Assembly (NCBI GenBank): GCA_036785705.1
Contig: JAWUZG010000036.1
Location: 9,729,501-9,793,500 of the forward strand
Source of the DNA: Acanthornis magna
Lineage: Eukaryota > Chordata > Aves > Passeriformes > Acanthizidae
Direction of reading: 5' to 3'
DNA: 64,000 nt
Shown here: one piece after another, positions 25,194 to 37,500 of the stretch
Position numbering within the stretch: the first letter of the stretch is position 1
How the letters are laid out: each line of letters starts with the position of its first letter
Made by a program: the position numbers and the translations under genes
The notes under the pieces: model-generated
What the model saw: only the letters and a program-made list of their open reading frames with translations
What the model was told of the DNA's origin: nothing
The model's database searches: none

Positions 25194-28100
25194 AGATCAA
25201 AATTAACACTTTGAAGTCCCAGACAGAAGCACACGCACATGCATGTTCCTTTCTTGACTTGTGTGGAAGTAAAGGCAGCCTGAAGTGCTCAGATGAAGTT
25301 TTAATACTTTTATTTTCCCGTGCCTCAACAAAACAGCCAATTCTGTTTGACTAATTTCCAATTTTGATATGAACAAAACTGTGTTACTCGCTGGAGATTT
25401 TAATTTTTAATTGTTAAAAATTGACACCTAAATTAGCATTAGCTTTCCCAACAGGAGTACTGCTAGACCATACTGAAGAAGTTTTTGAAGAAAATTTACT
25501 TTTAAGGAGTTGTGTAAAGTGAAACTTTATGTTGTACCTTTATAATTAAACTGGTATGACTTGATGGCTTTCTGAATTTAAATCTGTATATTTTGATCAG
25601 TACATGTCTTTTTGTGAAAGAACTATTCTAATATGAAGACATGGGGCTTTTCTTTTTAACCAATATCACTTTCAAAAATATTGACTGTAAACAAAGAAAT
25701 ACAAGAATGTTCACTCAATTTTGGAATAAAGGTGTCCAACTGAAAAGCCATAAATACAGCAATATTACTGACAAAATTCTTTGGAAAAACCCAGATATCT
25801 TTCACGGCTTAGAAACATGGATTGAAATATTAATGGACGATATTCAACAGTGTGTGTTCTCGTGCTCTACAAATCCAGTTTTTTGAAACCTTTTTAGGTT
25901 GTACTTTTATCAGAAATCTACGAACAATTTAACATAATTTTCCTTAGAAAACATAGTGCAAGCATTTCAAGATGCACTCAAGAGCAAGAAAACATCTCAG
26001 AGCTGCGTTCTCCACATACCTTTCAAGGCAGGGTTATTTCATTGCTGGTATCATCTAATAATAGAGCAAGCAGCAACTGAGACACAAGATGTGAAACCAA
26101 GTCTAAGCTTGGGACAGCCACTGAATCAGAGGCTTCATTTTTGCATTAGTGGCCACCCCTGAGTCATCCTGGAAACTCACAGGGCTGAAACTTGAAAAAA
26201 AGTTTCTTTTTTATTCTTTCTCGAAAAAAAGTTTTCGATTAATAGAAGAAACTTGTACTATAGCATCTTGCTACCTATAGTCTTCACTAATGAGTTACCA
26301 ACATTTTGGTTTTTTAATTAAATATCTTCTTGAATAGGTCACTTATAAAAGATTATATTAATGTCACATTCCAAATACTGCTGCCAGATTAGACAGAATC
26401 AAAGAATTTCATGACTTCTCAAGTGTCCAAAAATAGGGCTCAGTAGCACTGGACAACTTTATGAATGGTTCTTTTTATTGAAAATTCTACCCCAAAAGAA
26501 TAAGGTAGAAACAAAACTACAAAATTCATGAACTATGCATATGTAAATATTTAGCTTTCTGATTTTCTTTCTTGTTTCTCTTGTTTCAAAATAATAGTCT
26601 AATCTAGATTATATTAATTTTTCCATTGGTTGCTTTTCCTCTCTCCTCTGGTAACAGAGGGCATAAAAATGTCCAGCTCTAGAATTAATAATACTTAAAA
26701 CTAATTAAATTACAGTCAATTTATCAACTTTAATTTTTTATCATCATTGAAAAGATCTCTAATGTAAATAATGATAGGTAGACAAGACCCAATTTTCACA
26801 TTTGTGGAAATAGGAAAAGTTACTGACTTTTTTGTCACTTCTGTATTAATGAATAATTCTTTTTTCAGACTATGACAATCTACTCTCGTTTTGCTGGATG
26901 AATGTGGGAGAAAACAAAGGAGGCAGGATAAAAAGGACTGAAATGATCTAAGGAGTTGGGATTTTATAAGTCATCATGGTGAAGATGAATTGGTAGGCAA
27001 AGGGCACATGAGATGGTCAAAGGTGGATATAAATAAATGGGATGGTTCCACAATTTATCATGCAGCTATCATCCGTACATACACGATATCTGTCCATCCA
27101 TCTTGTGTCAGGATCTGGCTACACTGCTTGTATATCCAGAAAGATAGGATGAATCACAGGAAAAGACATAAGCTTGTAAATATGTGTCTACTCTTTCTTA
27201 TGCTAATCTTCTCCTGGGTCTCAAATCCCTATCTACTCTAAGTAACAGGATAAATGCATAATAACTTTTAGTTACTATCATGTTTAGAAATCACTAAAGC
27301 CAGTCAGGTCATTAGTCTGAAATCTTTTAAGACAACAGTTCAGTTAGAAAGACTAGAACTGAAAAATATCTAAGAATGAGCACAGTTATACAGCAGGAGC
27401 TACTACTAAGATGATTTGGGAAATGTAGTCTTTTCTAAGAGGATTTCTAAAACATTGCTTTTGAAAAATTTTAAATTTTTATGATCTCTGTCTCATAGTT
27501 TGAATTTAAAATGTTATTTATTAACTATCTATGGACAGTGGGACTATCTTTAATAATGAAGCTCTACCAGGTTATCAAAGTCATAAAATATTTCAAAGCA
27601 TCTGAAAAATGTTGTGTTTTATTCAATTAAAACACTTATTTTAAATTAATTTTAGAAGTTTACTACTGGGAGCAACACCATTTCAAATTAAAAGCTATCT
27701 AAAATGAAAATAATTTATTTTTTCACTTTCAAAGTAACAGAATATTTCACTACTACTATTTTTCTTCAAAATCAAGGAAAAAGCCCACTTTCAGGGAATT
27801 TTATATGCAACTTTAGGCAAAAGCAAAAAAATTTGGTGAAAAACTCATGCAAACTCATATAGTTGTGATCCACAATGAAAATATGCTTACTGACTTGCAC
27901 ATATTTTTGCTAAACTACTGTAGAATCCTGAATCTAAGTATTTAGTTTTGGTTTATTTCTTTCTCATTGTGGAGCATGTAGAGCTATCATGGGTAAATGG
28001 AAACAGAATTAAGTAGATGGACATCTAAAAGAGTTAGAAATCTGACCTCTAAAGGGTATGGCACAGAGAACTAAGAAAGATGATGAAGCTATACTGACAG

Positions 28101-31100
28101 GAGACTGTACTTCATTCAGGTACTCTAATAACTCCCAGCTCAAGAACTCTTTTATCAGTAACTTTTCAGGTATCGAACTAATTCCTGATCTGGAGAAAAG
28201 TTAAAATATTTTTCTTAGAGAATTATAGTTTCATATTCCCCTGCCTATCTGATATCAGGAAATAAAGCTGTTCGTAACAGGCTTTTGGTTAGTACTAAGA
28301 TATTATAATGCTGTCTCTAGGAAAAGCCACTTTGTAAAAATGTGCTCTGCTTTCAAAATACTGGAACTAGAATTTTCAAAGACAAGAGGTCGCTGGGAGC
28401 TGAGCAATAATTCTCACATCTTATATTGACACAGTTCTCAAAAATCTGATCTAGGAATACCTGCCTGTCTGCACAACCCGTCTGATCCCAGGCCATGTAG
28501 GGAGCTCATTGAAAATCCTTCTAAAGAGCCCAGGCACATATTCTGAACATATTTCCGTCTGCCTCCTGGTGTAGTGATGGTAGGCAGGCCTGCATCTTCT
28601 CTGAAGAATGTTTAATGCCACATGAGGACCTGTAATTGTGTTTAATTATTTAGACAGGCATTGTTGCTGAGAGCACTGGAACTAAGCACAGTCGCAGGTA
28701 CCCCTCTTAGGTGAGTCCAGGTGTAAAATCTGTGCACAGCTGTAGATAAACTTCTACGTAGAAATCTATTTGGGTAACTGACATGCCCCCACTTACTGGG
28801 GTATAAAAGAAGACCCCTTTTCATTATATTTGTGGAATTATTTCAGTTCAGAAATTGATAAGAGAACATAAAAAAATTTGGCAGATTACATATGATCTTA
28901 CGTTACAGGAATGTTTTCCTCCTATCAAGTAATACTGTTCCAAAACAGAAGACAGAAACCCAAGGATCAATTCATTTATAAGGACCGACTTCAAACTTAA
29001 CAGTTGACATGCCCTGACACTGACTGCTAGTTACTCTGAGTTTAACTACGCCCTTAAAGTGGATTCACTTTAGATTGCTTAGCTAATCCCTTTTGTTATT
29101 GTGAGAGTATCATGAGAGGAGGGAGGAGAGGGAAAGAGGGAGATGGTAATTTACAAAGTGATACGAGCTTGCAAAAGTCTTTCTAGTCCAAAACATCCTA
29201 AGGTTTGCTTAATATGACTTTGTGCACATTTAGATACTTAAATTGTCAATTTAAGGTTTTGTGGTTTTTAAACATAGCTGTTTAGTTTCTTATCCTTTTC
29301 TTTGGTATGGCTTTAATGAATGGATTATGATGGTCAGTTTGTAATGCCATGAATGAAAGATTTAGGACCGCTAATCTTAAGAACACTGCTTGGCGCCAGT
29401 AGACAAACAATGCACTCCCCAACTTGTTATCTCAGCCGTACTAAGCTTTCACTTCTTACCTGCTTTCAAAGACTGCCAGTTCACTCATGTAGTCCAGAGA
29501 GTATTAGGCACAATCTCCTCAAGAAAGTGTTTTGCATTTCCTTATTTTTTGGGAGGGAGTTTATCGCTTTATAGTACCTTTGTCAGTGTTGTATCAAAAT
29601 GGAACTGAAATACTTGAATTTACAAAGATTGGGCTGATTTGAAAAATAAACTGTCAAGGTTTTAAAATAAAATACAACATTGCTCTGGTATTAATTTTAA
29701 GAGTTTCAATTAAATTATTGTATTATACCTTTGTATTATAATATTAATTCTTTGAAACATTCATTGTTTATTTGGAATCATCTCTACCAGAAAGAATTGC
29801 CATGATGCAGAGAAATGATATCAGGGAGTGATACAAAAGCAAATGTGTGTGCTCAGTTATACATTCCTCTCTCTTATGTGCACAGAACAGAATATACACC
29901 TCGAAACAAATGCGCTCCACAATGAGCCATGCTTTTATTTCAAAAGCTGGCACAAGGCCCCTACATGAAGCTAAGTGATTGAAGGAACAGCAATGCTTCT
30001 CAGACCCTTAAAACTTTGTCCATGAAATAATGTCTTCGATGATTTTGTGGTAATTCATTGAATAGTCAGAAGTTTTAATGCATTTTCTTGTAGAAGTGTA
30101 CACAGATGGGGGAACAATAACATCGTGCTTCTAAATATTTTACCTTGCTCAACTACAGGTGAATGCATATGGAAGGAAGAGGAGAAGGTACTTAGTAGTG
30201 GGAAAAAAAGAAGTGAAAACTTGACTTCTTTGATGGGAACAAATGACAACAGTACTTGACAAAATATAAAACACTGCTCTTTTTTTTTGCATTAATATTT
30301 ATGTGAAAGGTGTTAGCTAAATAAATAATATCCTACAAATCAATTCAATTCTTTGCCTTACAAAAATTGAAGGCTTCCTTGACCAGGTTCTTGTAATGGT
30401 TCTCCTGTTGAGTACTGGAAATTACAGGATGCTCAAAAATTGGATAATAAAACTGCCATGTGATATTTCTGAAAATCCAGAGGGGAAAAAGAAGAACAGT
30501 TTTACTTTATTCTTTCTGTGAGAAATGGTTACAATTAAAGTTCTTAAAATACTTTACAACCTTACTTTCAAAAATGACACAAACTTTATAGAAAAGAAGA
30601 GATTAGGAAACTTATTTGGAATGTTTATGAAGGTCACATTATGTATTTTATTCTGAAACTATTTGTATATTACATTATTCTGAAAACCACAGGAAAACTG
30701 CAGACAAGCTGTTAAAATTTATTTAAATACATACATCATAATTTTGTGTAGTCAGTTAGACACAATTTAAGTCCCTGTAATTGACAGAAAGGAGGAGATA
30801 AGGGTTTGGCAGGATCAAGAGTTTACGGTATATATAGACGTATCTTAATCTAACTGATAAGTTGCTGAGCACTTCCCATTCTCCTCCATTGCAGAACATG
30901 GAATCATGTTCTGCATCCTCTTTCCTTCTCACAGTGAGAAGCTGTTGATTCAGGGCCAACCACTGGACTGCTACCAAGACCTTTTCAGATTTTAAAATAA
31001 AATCTGAGGTATTTATTTCATAGTGATATCTCTGCCACTGTAATATTTGGTGTTTGTGCAGAAACAGTCTCAAAGTAAAAAATATTGCCATAGATGTTTG

Positions 31101-31423
31101 AAGTAATAACTGTTCTAACTGAAGTAGAAAACTCCCAGAAAATCTTTCTAGACAAATGAAAAAAACCAACAAAAAACCAAATCCTCATATAGAAACAAAA
31201 TTTGATGCACAGTCTGAAGATAACATTTATTAAATTATATTTGGGATCTCAGAATTACATTTGGGTTACTGTAAAATTGAGTTATGCCTCAATTTTTTTG
31301 TTCAAACCATGTAATAAACACATAGATACTGAATCTTGAAACATGCATAAATAGAGGGTAAATTTTAAAAACATTCTAATGTTAATTTTTTAATAATTAA
31401 CTCAAGACAACACTGTCTGAGAA
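25194..31423. other. Unique AT-rich DNA, no gene seen
   Basis: More than 6 kb without a recognised repeat or exon. Open frames such as 25,641-25,886, 26,990-27,241 and 30,756-31,172 (minus strand, 138 codons) show no known motif and no convincing flanking splice sites. A purine-rich stretch (GAGAGGAGGGAGGAGAGGGA) lies near 29,115. Confidence 0.55.
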
Positions 31424-31495
31424 GTGGGGGATCAGACTAGACCACCTCCAGAAGTCCCTTCTGACGTCAGCTGATCTGGGTCTTTGAGTCTGCCA
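31424..31495 (+). mobile_element. Old CR1 3' end, plus strand
   Basis: GGGGGATCAGACTAGACCAC followed by CTCCAGAAGTCCCTTCTGAC corresponds to the conserved CR1 3' UTR block in which a GACTAGATGACCTC-like motif precedes GGTCCCTTCCAACCTC. The terminal ATTCTATG repeats are no longer recognisable (CTGATCTGGGTCTTTGAG stands in their place), so the copy is old. The 5' edge is uncertain. Confidence 0.7.
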
Positions 31496-31871
31496 AATCT
31501 TTTGAGAGGTCTTTCTAATAAAGGCAGTTTGATTTTAGGGGTCTGAGCTGGTACAATTTCTATTAACAGCAAACATGATCTGTTTGTGACTACCCTCCAG
31601 GTAAAACTAGATCACTTTTGCTTAGATCCCCACTTAAACTTAACAGCTGAGGTTTGCAGACCTTCCTATGGAAGTAAACTACAGAAAGACAAACAAAATA
31701 TTTCTTATTTACCTCTTCACCCTGGCTGGCATTCCTCTGGCATCCTTAATTTGTCAGAGTTTAAGCCCTTAGAAAATCTTCTTGATTTGGCACTGCCTTA
31801 GGGAGTATGTACATTCAAGACCAAAGTTGAAAACAAAAGATGACATTTCAGTGAAAAAATGAACAATTAAT

Positions 31872-31935
31872 TTAAAAAAACCCCAAAGCAACACCCCCAC
31901 ATGAATAAACCCCCCCCCCAAACAAACAAAAAAAC
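31872..31935. repeat. A/C-rich low-complexity tract with C10 run
   Basis: Runs of A alternate with runs of C, including C10 at 31,910-31,919 flanked by AAAC units. The minus strand is thus G-rich. Confidence 0.8.
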
Positions 31936-32225
31936 TCTGTAATAGGTATCTAAAATATATATTTAAAGACAGCCCAATGAAAGTTGCCATTTACTGTTAA
32001 ATTCATAACTGTGGTTTGTCCTCACTGTCTTTTGCTTTTTATTCCCGTTTTAATGTTCCTTCCTCTCTGGTTTTTAATTTCATACTTTCAAATGTTGAGG
32101 GTTTATTGCCCTTTTTTGACTTGAGATTTAGTTTTCTGTAATAAACTTTGTATAGTTTGTTCTTAATAAGTATGTCATGTCTCCTGGTCCCTTAACTAAA
32201 AACGATCTGTTATTCATCATGAGCC

Positions 32226-32247
32226 AAAGAAAAAGAAAAAGAAAAAG
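32226..32247. repeat. Short (AAAAAG)n repeat
   Basis: Three full AAAAAG units plus a partial one; a minor hexanucleotide microsatellite. Confidence 0.8.
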
Positions 32248-33383
32248 TTTCATAGCAGCAACTGGAACACAAGGTTAAAAAAAAAACAAAAACATAACTT
32301 TTTTCTTAACCAAATGAATATTCTTTTAGAGTAATAAAGATACTCTGTTTTTTTACACCTTTCGTGTAATTTCTTTTATGCTTGTTGATACTTGCTAAGC
32401 TGAATAATGAAAGTGGAGAGACATGCCATTAACCAGGCTTCGTAAGTGGTAATTTTAAAAGTACAGGACTTTTCAGCCCACCCATTGAAATGAAGGTTTT
32501 CAAATGGAAACGAGGGTAAAGCCTTATGGAGAGCCTGAATCAGGAATTGCTATGACAGATAATTTAGAATGAGAGGCAGGGAAGGTGAAAGAAACAGGTG
32601 TCAAGTGTTAGTATTAAGCCTTATTAAAGGCTACGTACCCAAATCACCTTCCCTAGGATTTTACCATTAAAAGTTAATGAACCCATATAGGTGTTATTAT
32701 GAATCTTTTGCAGAAATTGTCTGGCTATAATAATAAATTATTAATATTGCAACTCTGGCTGAGTAGTATTTAGACATACAAATCCTTAAAAGGATTTCAC
32801 GAGGAATTATTATAATTTTTTCTATCTGAACAGCTGCAAAAAAACCCCTCCAGTAGTTACATCAGTATTTATAATGGTGATGCTGCCTCAGTAAACCCTG
32901 TACTGTGATCTCTGTCAGACAGAAATGTGTCAGCGTGAGCTGATGGAGGAATGTGCTGATGGAGGAAAAGGAAACAGTTTGGGGACACAGGGCTGGCTGT
33001 CCCAAGGCCACAGTGACATGTACTCCAGCATGGCTGTAAGATGAACAGTTTCTCAGAGCTAGGGTAGATTTCTTGAAATGTATATGCCACATTTTTCACC
33101 TTTGTTGAGTGCAGGTAGTAGTTTCTTCTCTCATGCAAGTAATGCACAGATGCATGCAATTTTAATCCTATTTAAACTGCAATCTATGACACAAAAGGAG
33201 AATCACTACCTGGGAATATGTGTTAAGTAGGTTATAATTTTTTTAATTATCAGGGAGCTATTCAACGGTAATATTTCCTGCATATAAAGTTCCATCTATC
33301 CTACTTTCCTGAATAATAGCAAGAAAATTAGTTGAGGGAGAACAACATTTCTGCAACTGACTATTCTGTTTGTCTCATTTCAG

Positions 33384-33550
33384 GCTGTTTTGCAGTACAA
33401 AATTTCAATTTTGAAGTATTCACCAGTGCAAAACTTACTGCCCAGGTGTGGAAGGCTGCCATAGCACAGGAATTGCCATATAGGTTTGGACCTAAAGTAG
33501 ATCCTAAAGTAGCTCTTCATAGCCATTTTCAACGGTCAACTTCTTCATAG
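33384..33550 (+). other. Exon-like open frame after a good splice acceptor
   Basis: CTGTTTGTCTCATTTCAG ending at 33,383 is a good polypyrimidine tract plus AG acceptor. The sequence after it stays open for about 54 codons (FAVQNFNFEVFTSAKL, later QVWKAAIAQELPYRFG and KVDPKVALHS) to a TAG at 33,548. A near-duplication, CCTAAAGTAGATCCTAAAGT, lies within it. I recognise no protein family and no donor site is needed if it is terminal. It may be a last exon of a lineage-specific transcript or chance; no poly(A) signal close downstream stands out. Confidence 0.2.
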
Positions 33551-34006
33551 TGAGCATCTCTGACAGAAGTGTGAGAATATGTTCTGATTGCATCATTCCA
33601 GCCTTGGGAGCCAGGAATTACATCCTTGTATCTAATGTCTTTACCAGACTTTTTTAGCCATTTTGTGTATTTTATTGTGCTTAGCTCCTATCAGCACTCT
33701 GTACAGTTCTTGGGTAGGAAACTATCAGCCAAGACTCCAGTTCCTTCAGTCAGTCAGAGGAATCAGATGTGTGGAGATCACGAATTGCTCACTGTTTCAC
33801 TGGCACTTCAGCTCAGCATTCCAGCTCCTTAGTAGACAGCCCACAGCTCTTTGACCAGCTCCAGCTCTGATCTCTCTAGGGCTAGCATATTCTCATAGCC
33901 AAGGGGTTCACTTTCAAACTTGAGTCTGAGATGGGCTGATTAGAGAATGGACAATCTACTTTGCATTTCAAGGAGAGGTGCTGAAGGTTCCTTTGTTTAA
34001 TCTAGG
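33551..34006. other. Unique DNA left of the solo LTR
   Basis: No repeat or exon recognised; two overlapping plus-strand chance frames at 33,626-33,854. Confidence 0.5.
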
Positions 34007-34011
34007 AATGT
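34007..34011. repeat. Target-site duplication, left copy
   Basis: AATGT immediately left of the LTR end; the right copy is AACGT at 34,535-34,539. They differ by one transition, as expected for an aged duplication made at integration. Confidence 0.7.
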
Positions 34012-34082
34012 TGTAGTCAAAATAAAGGAAGACGAAGATGAGGCAAAGGGTGGCAGAAGGAAGACTCCTCCCCAAGCTCTCC

Positions 34083-34088
34083 TTTATT
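34083..34088 (-). terminator. Poly(A) signal of the solo LTR
   Basis: AATAAA on the minus strand (CCCTAATAAAGGAGAG), about 86 bp downstream of the TATA box in LTR orientation and about 71 bp before the LTR end; it marks the end of R. Confidence 0.7.
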
Positions 34089-34173
34089 AGGGTAAAAGGT
34101 TCATGGTGGTCGGGAGGGAGAGCAGGGGAAGGAGGGCCGATAGCAATGGCGCCAACTGCAGGGGTGCAGCTGG

Positions 34174-34180
34174 TTAAATA
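34174..34180 (-). promoter_or_regulatory. TATA box of the solo LTR
   Basis: TATTTAA on the minus strand, set in CTCCCTATTTAACCAGCTGC. An inverted CCAAT box lies 13 bp upstream, others farther up. The predicted start site is near 34,148, reading leftward. Confidence 0.7.
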
Positions 34181-34193
34181 GGGAGAGGAACGA

Positions 34194-34281
34194 CCAATGA
34201 GGAAAAAGGGAGAGGGCAGGTACAAGCATGCATGAACCAATCAGTACATAAAGGGGAGGGGTACAATTCAAATCAACCAAT
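34194..34281 (-). promoter_or_regulatory. Three CCAAT boxes in the LTR U3
   Basis: CCAAT occurs on the plus strand at 34,194-34,198, 34,237-34,241 and 34,277-34,281, i.e. ATTGG in LTR orientation, at intervals of 43 and 40 bp upstream of the TATA box. Regular spacing of such boxes is typical of NF-Y-driven promoters; binding itself is inference. Confidence 0.6.
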
Positions 34282-34534
34282 GACATACATAACTGATCAG
34301 AAAGATCTGGAGGGATGGGCGGATCCGGAACCCTGAGCACGCCTTACTCCACACCCCCAGGGCAGTTCCAGCTCCCAAGGTGGGTGGAGCTGGCCTGGGA
34401 GGCAGAGGCATACCCCAAATCTCTCCCGCCCAGGCAAGGCCCACCACCCCAAAAAGCATCAGCCTGGGAGGCAGAGGGGCGGCCCGCTGCATAGGAAAAA
34501 AAGAGCCTAGCAGAGAACGTGTCCAGTTCCTACA

Positions 34535-34539
34535 AACGT
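34535..34539. repeat. Target-site duplication, right copy
   Basis: AACGT immediately right of the LTR end; one mismatch with the left copy. Confidence 0.7.
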
Positions 34540-37500
34540 ATCAGAAATACAAGTGTCAGAATGGGGCAGAGAGCTGCCTCGGCTACATGATGATGTGAGT
34601 GAAAGATTAAGACAATGTACAGATTAAGTGTAGTTTCTCTCTGATATGACTGTTAAAGAGAAAAAAATCATGATTCAGAGAGGAAATAGTTTTTAAGAAG
34701 CCTTTGGAATATCTACAAGTTTTGCTAGGAGGGCTTTGATTTCATGGCCAGTAAGATCACAACTGTTTCTTAAACTGGTTTATAAGACCTTTCCAATGAA
34801 TTCTCAGCTCCCTGCAGCCCCATCTGGAAATGAAACAGCCATGTCACTTCATCAAGTAGCTCTTCCTTTGCTTTCTTCCACATGTGGTTTGGGCTGGGAA
34901 GTCCACCCCTTTCTTGGTGAGTCCCATCGCTGTGTTTTTGGCACGTGTAGCCATGTGCTATTCAGCCAATAAAACACGTCTTTTACGTACAAAAACAAGT
35001 GTCTTTTTGTACAACTTGATGTCAGTCAATCACAAAAACACTTCTTCTTTCTTGAAGTTCAGAGAAGTTTGAAATCGTAAATGAACTAAGGGAATTCCTC
35101 CTCCAAAAAGCCACTCCATCTGTGATGGTGAGCTGGAATGAAAATACACATGACATAGGTGTAGAAATGCAAATAAACAGATTCTCACTCAGCGCTTGGC
35201 AAACAACATCAGTATTTTATTGCATAATCCAAATTTATGAGTTTTCCATATAGGCTAAAAAATTACAGCCAAGTCCATCTCACTATGCCATAGATGGCTC
35301 CTTTCCTGAAGAAAACTCCCATGCAAACTCATGGTGAAACTTCTGCAGGGAATTACACCCCACAAAACATATTAAATATGTGAAAATCTTGGCCCTCTGT
35401 CAGAATGGCATTTCAGAAGGCACATGTGACAACCAAGACAATATTTTCTAACATGTGTAATCGTTCTCTCATAAAAATGATCTTATTTTACCAGCTTTTG
35501 CTGATGTTATATGACTGAAATCTCTGCTAGTAAAGCAGGATTTGAAGAGCAGACAAAAACCCCCTACAACCTGCAGTCATATATTAGTGCTATGACTAGT
35601 TCATAATCTGCCTTTTCCCTGAAAGTGTACAGGCTTCTAGTAACTAGAACAAAAGCAAATTTTGCAAGTAATGATGAAAGACATTTAATACTACCCAAAT
35701 TCTTAAAAAGTTATGTTGTTCTACCATACAATAGAGAATTATAATCCAAAAGTCACTGAATGCAGCATCTAAAATCTAGCTCCACTCCTAACTGGAGTAA
35801 AGCTATATACCTGTCAAGCTCAGAAGCCATTTAAAAGCTTATACTGACCATTGGGTCCCCCTTTTGCTGAGTAGGAAGTAAAAGGATTCAGTCAGTGCAG
35901 GAAAATTAAACTATGGTATGAAAAAATTATTCTTATACCCCTGAATTTCTCTCTTCAGATTGAGTTTATAGTTCTGCCAACTGTATATAGTATAGTATAT
36001 AAACTGTATAGTTAGGGGTGGGGGGGGGAGAGAGAGAATTGCTTTTTTGAAGTAATACAGATGTGTGTCTAGGGAGTATATACATTATATTCTAAAACAC
36101 AAAACAGTGGAGAAGAGACAAGGGGAGGGAGGAAAAGAGAGTCCTTACAGAGTGGTAGTTACAGTTTGTACCAGATTAAATACTTTTTAAAATGAAATTA
36201 TAGTTGGGACTTGTGACTGTATCCTACCCAAGGGCATTTTAAATTTCATTGCATGAGTATTTTTAAAACTATAACTTGCAGCGTTATTAGTTTTAATGCA
36301 GCACAGTTCTGATTCATCGCTGATTGAATGATAGTAACATTGGCTTGTTAGAACACAATCTATCAACTATTATATATGTAAATTATTTCTATATAAAAAA
36401 GCGTTTCTATTTCAACACAATTCAGTATAATTTTGCAAATAAAATGGATAATAAATAATTATTACAACTAGCATGACCTTTTTGAATATATGCCATTTAA
36501 TAAAACCAAAAAATCATTATATTGTTTTTTTAAAAGTTTCATCTGTGTGGAGGTGTTTTTAATATAAGAACACTATGGCCATGGCTACTTCTTATAGGAG
36601 TCATACACTTTCTGTCACACATTTCTGGAGCAATGAAATTATTAACTACATATTTGTTGTTCTTGACATGAAATATTCTGGCTGAACAACTTTACCTTCA
36701 AGAGATACCTACTTTATATCTCTTTTATCGTCTTGCTTCTCTTCTTTTTGGCTAATAAATTTCCAGTTCAGTGAGTGGTTTAAATGCCTACCAGGATGAA
36801 GATTTGCCAAAAAGTATCCAAAAGATGGCATAACTGTTTCACACAAATGCAGTAAACACCTATCACATATGTGTGCATGTCTGTGTTTATGTGCGTAATT
36901 CACATAGACTTCACAAAGGTTTTCTGTTTTCCTTTTTCCTTTTTTTTTCCTCACAAGTAAAAATGCAAATTTAACCAGCTGATCAGTGGCAGACAATGCT
37001 TCTTTTCCAATATAATTATTTTTTCTATCTGTTCTGTCTTAGTTTTCACTGGAAATTGTTAGCTAATATGTGATTTACATTCTGTCAGTTACACAGATCC
37101 TTCTTCCTACCTATTTTGCTCTTGAGTTGAGACACGTAGATATTAACTTTCTTCAATTTTCTTTATCTTCAGGGACTCAGTATAATTAAAATGAGAGGTT
37201 TCAGAGTGCACTCCTACCAGAAAACTCTACCAACTCTCTTTGTAACACTACCAAAACAGTTTGGTAAAACAGGGTTTATACTGTGTAATGACTTTCTTTA
37301 CTGTTTTTAGAGAGTTCACTTTCTGAGTTACATGACAATAAAATCTTGTAAAAGAAAGTCCCTCCTATTTCCTCTCTTAATGAACATTTATGATAATGAA
37401 GGAATTTTACCTGTCATGCCATCAAGCTACTTCCATGCTCTGACATTATTTCTGAGATTACTGTTTGCAAGTTGGCTCATAGCTTGATTTGCTCTGTGGA

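Larger units (their letters stand above)
31496..33383. other. Unique DNA with short low-complexity runs
   Basis: Contains an A/C-rich stretch at about 31,872-31,935 with ten consecutive C residues (31,910-31,919), and an (AAAAAG)n run at 32,226-32,247. No gene recognised. Confidence 0.55.
34012..34534 (-). mobile_element. Solo endogenous retroviral LTR, minus strand, 523 bp
   Basis: Read on the minus strand the element starts TGTAGGAACTGG and ends GACTACA, giving TG...CA termini with a matching TGTAG/CTACA inverted end. A 5-bp target duplication (AACGT/AATGT) flanks it. In U3 are a GGGCGG GC box (34,317-34,322 on the plus strand), three ATTGG (inverted CCAAT) boxes and a TATTTAA TATA box (34,174-34,180). 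An AATAAA poly(A) signal follows (plus-strand TTTATT, 34,083-34,088), leaving about 70 bp to the 3' end. This order is exactly that of U3-R-U5. There is no internal retroviral region on either side, so the provirus was reduced to one LTR by recombination. The retroviral class is uncertain; 5-bp duplications fit several. Minus-strand open frames inside it are not genes. Confidence 0.85.

Noticed and set aside
28687..28701. The word CACAGTCGCAGGTA occurs here and again at 55,888-55,901.
   Set aside because: Several shared 14-mers are expected by chance in a 64-kb window and the flanks do not match.
30756..31172. 138-codon minus-strand open frame.
   Set aside because: Composition follows local A/T richness; no domain, signal or splice pattern seen.
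33968..34492. Three Pro-rich minus-strand open frames (79-90 codons).
   Set aside because: They lie in the solo LTR and reflect its G+C content, not host coding sequence.
36709..36996. Cys/His-rich minus-strand frame that looks a little like a zinc finger.
   Set aside because: The Cys and His spacing fits no zinc-finger class I know and surrounding residues are not conserved types.
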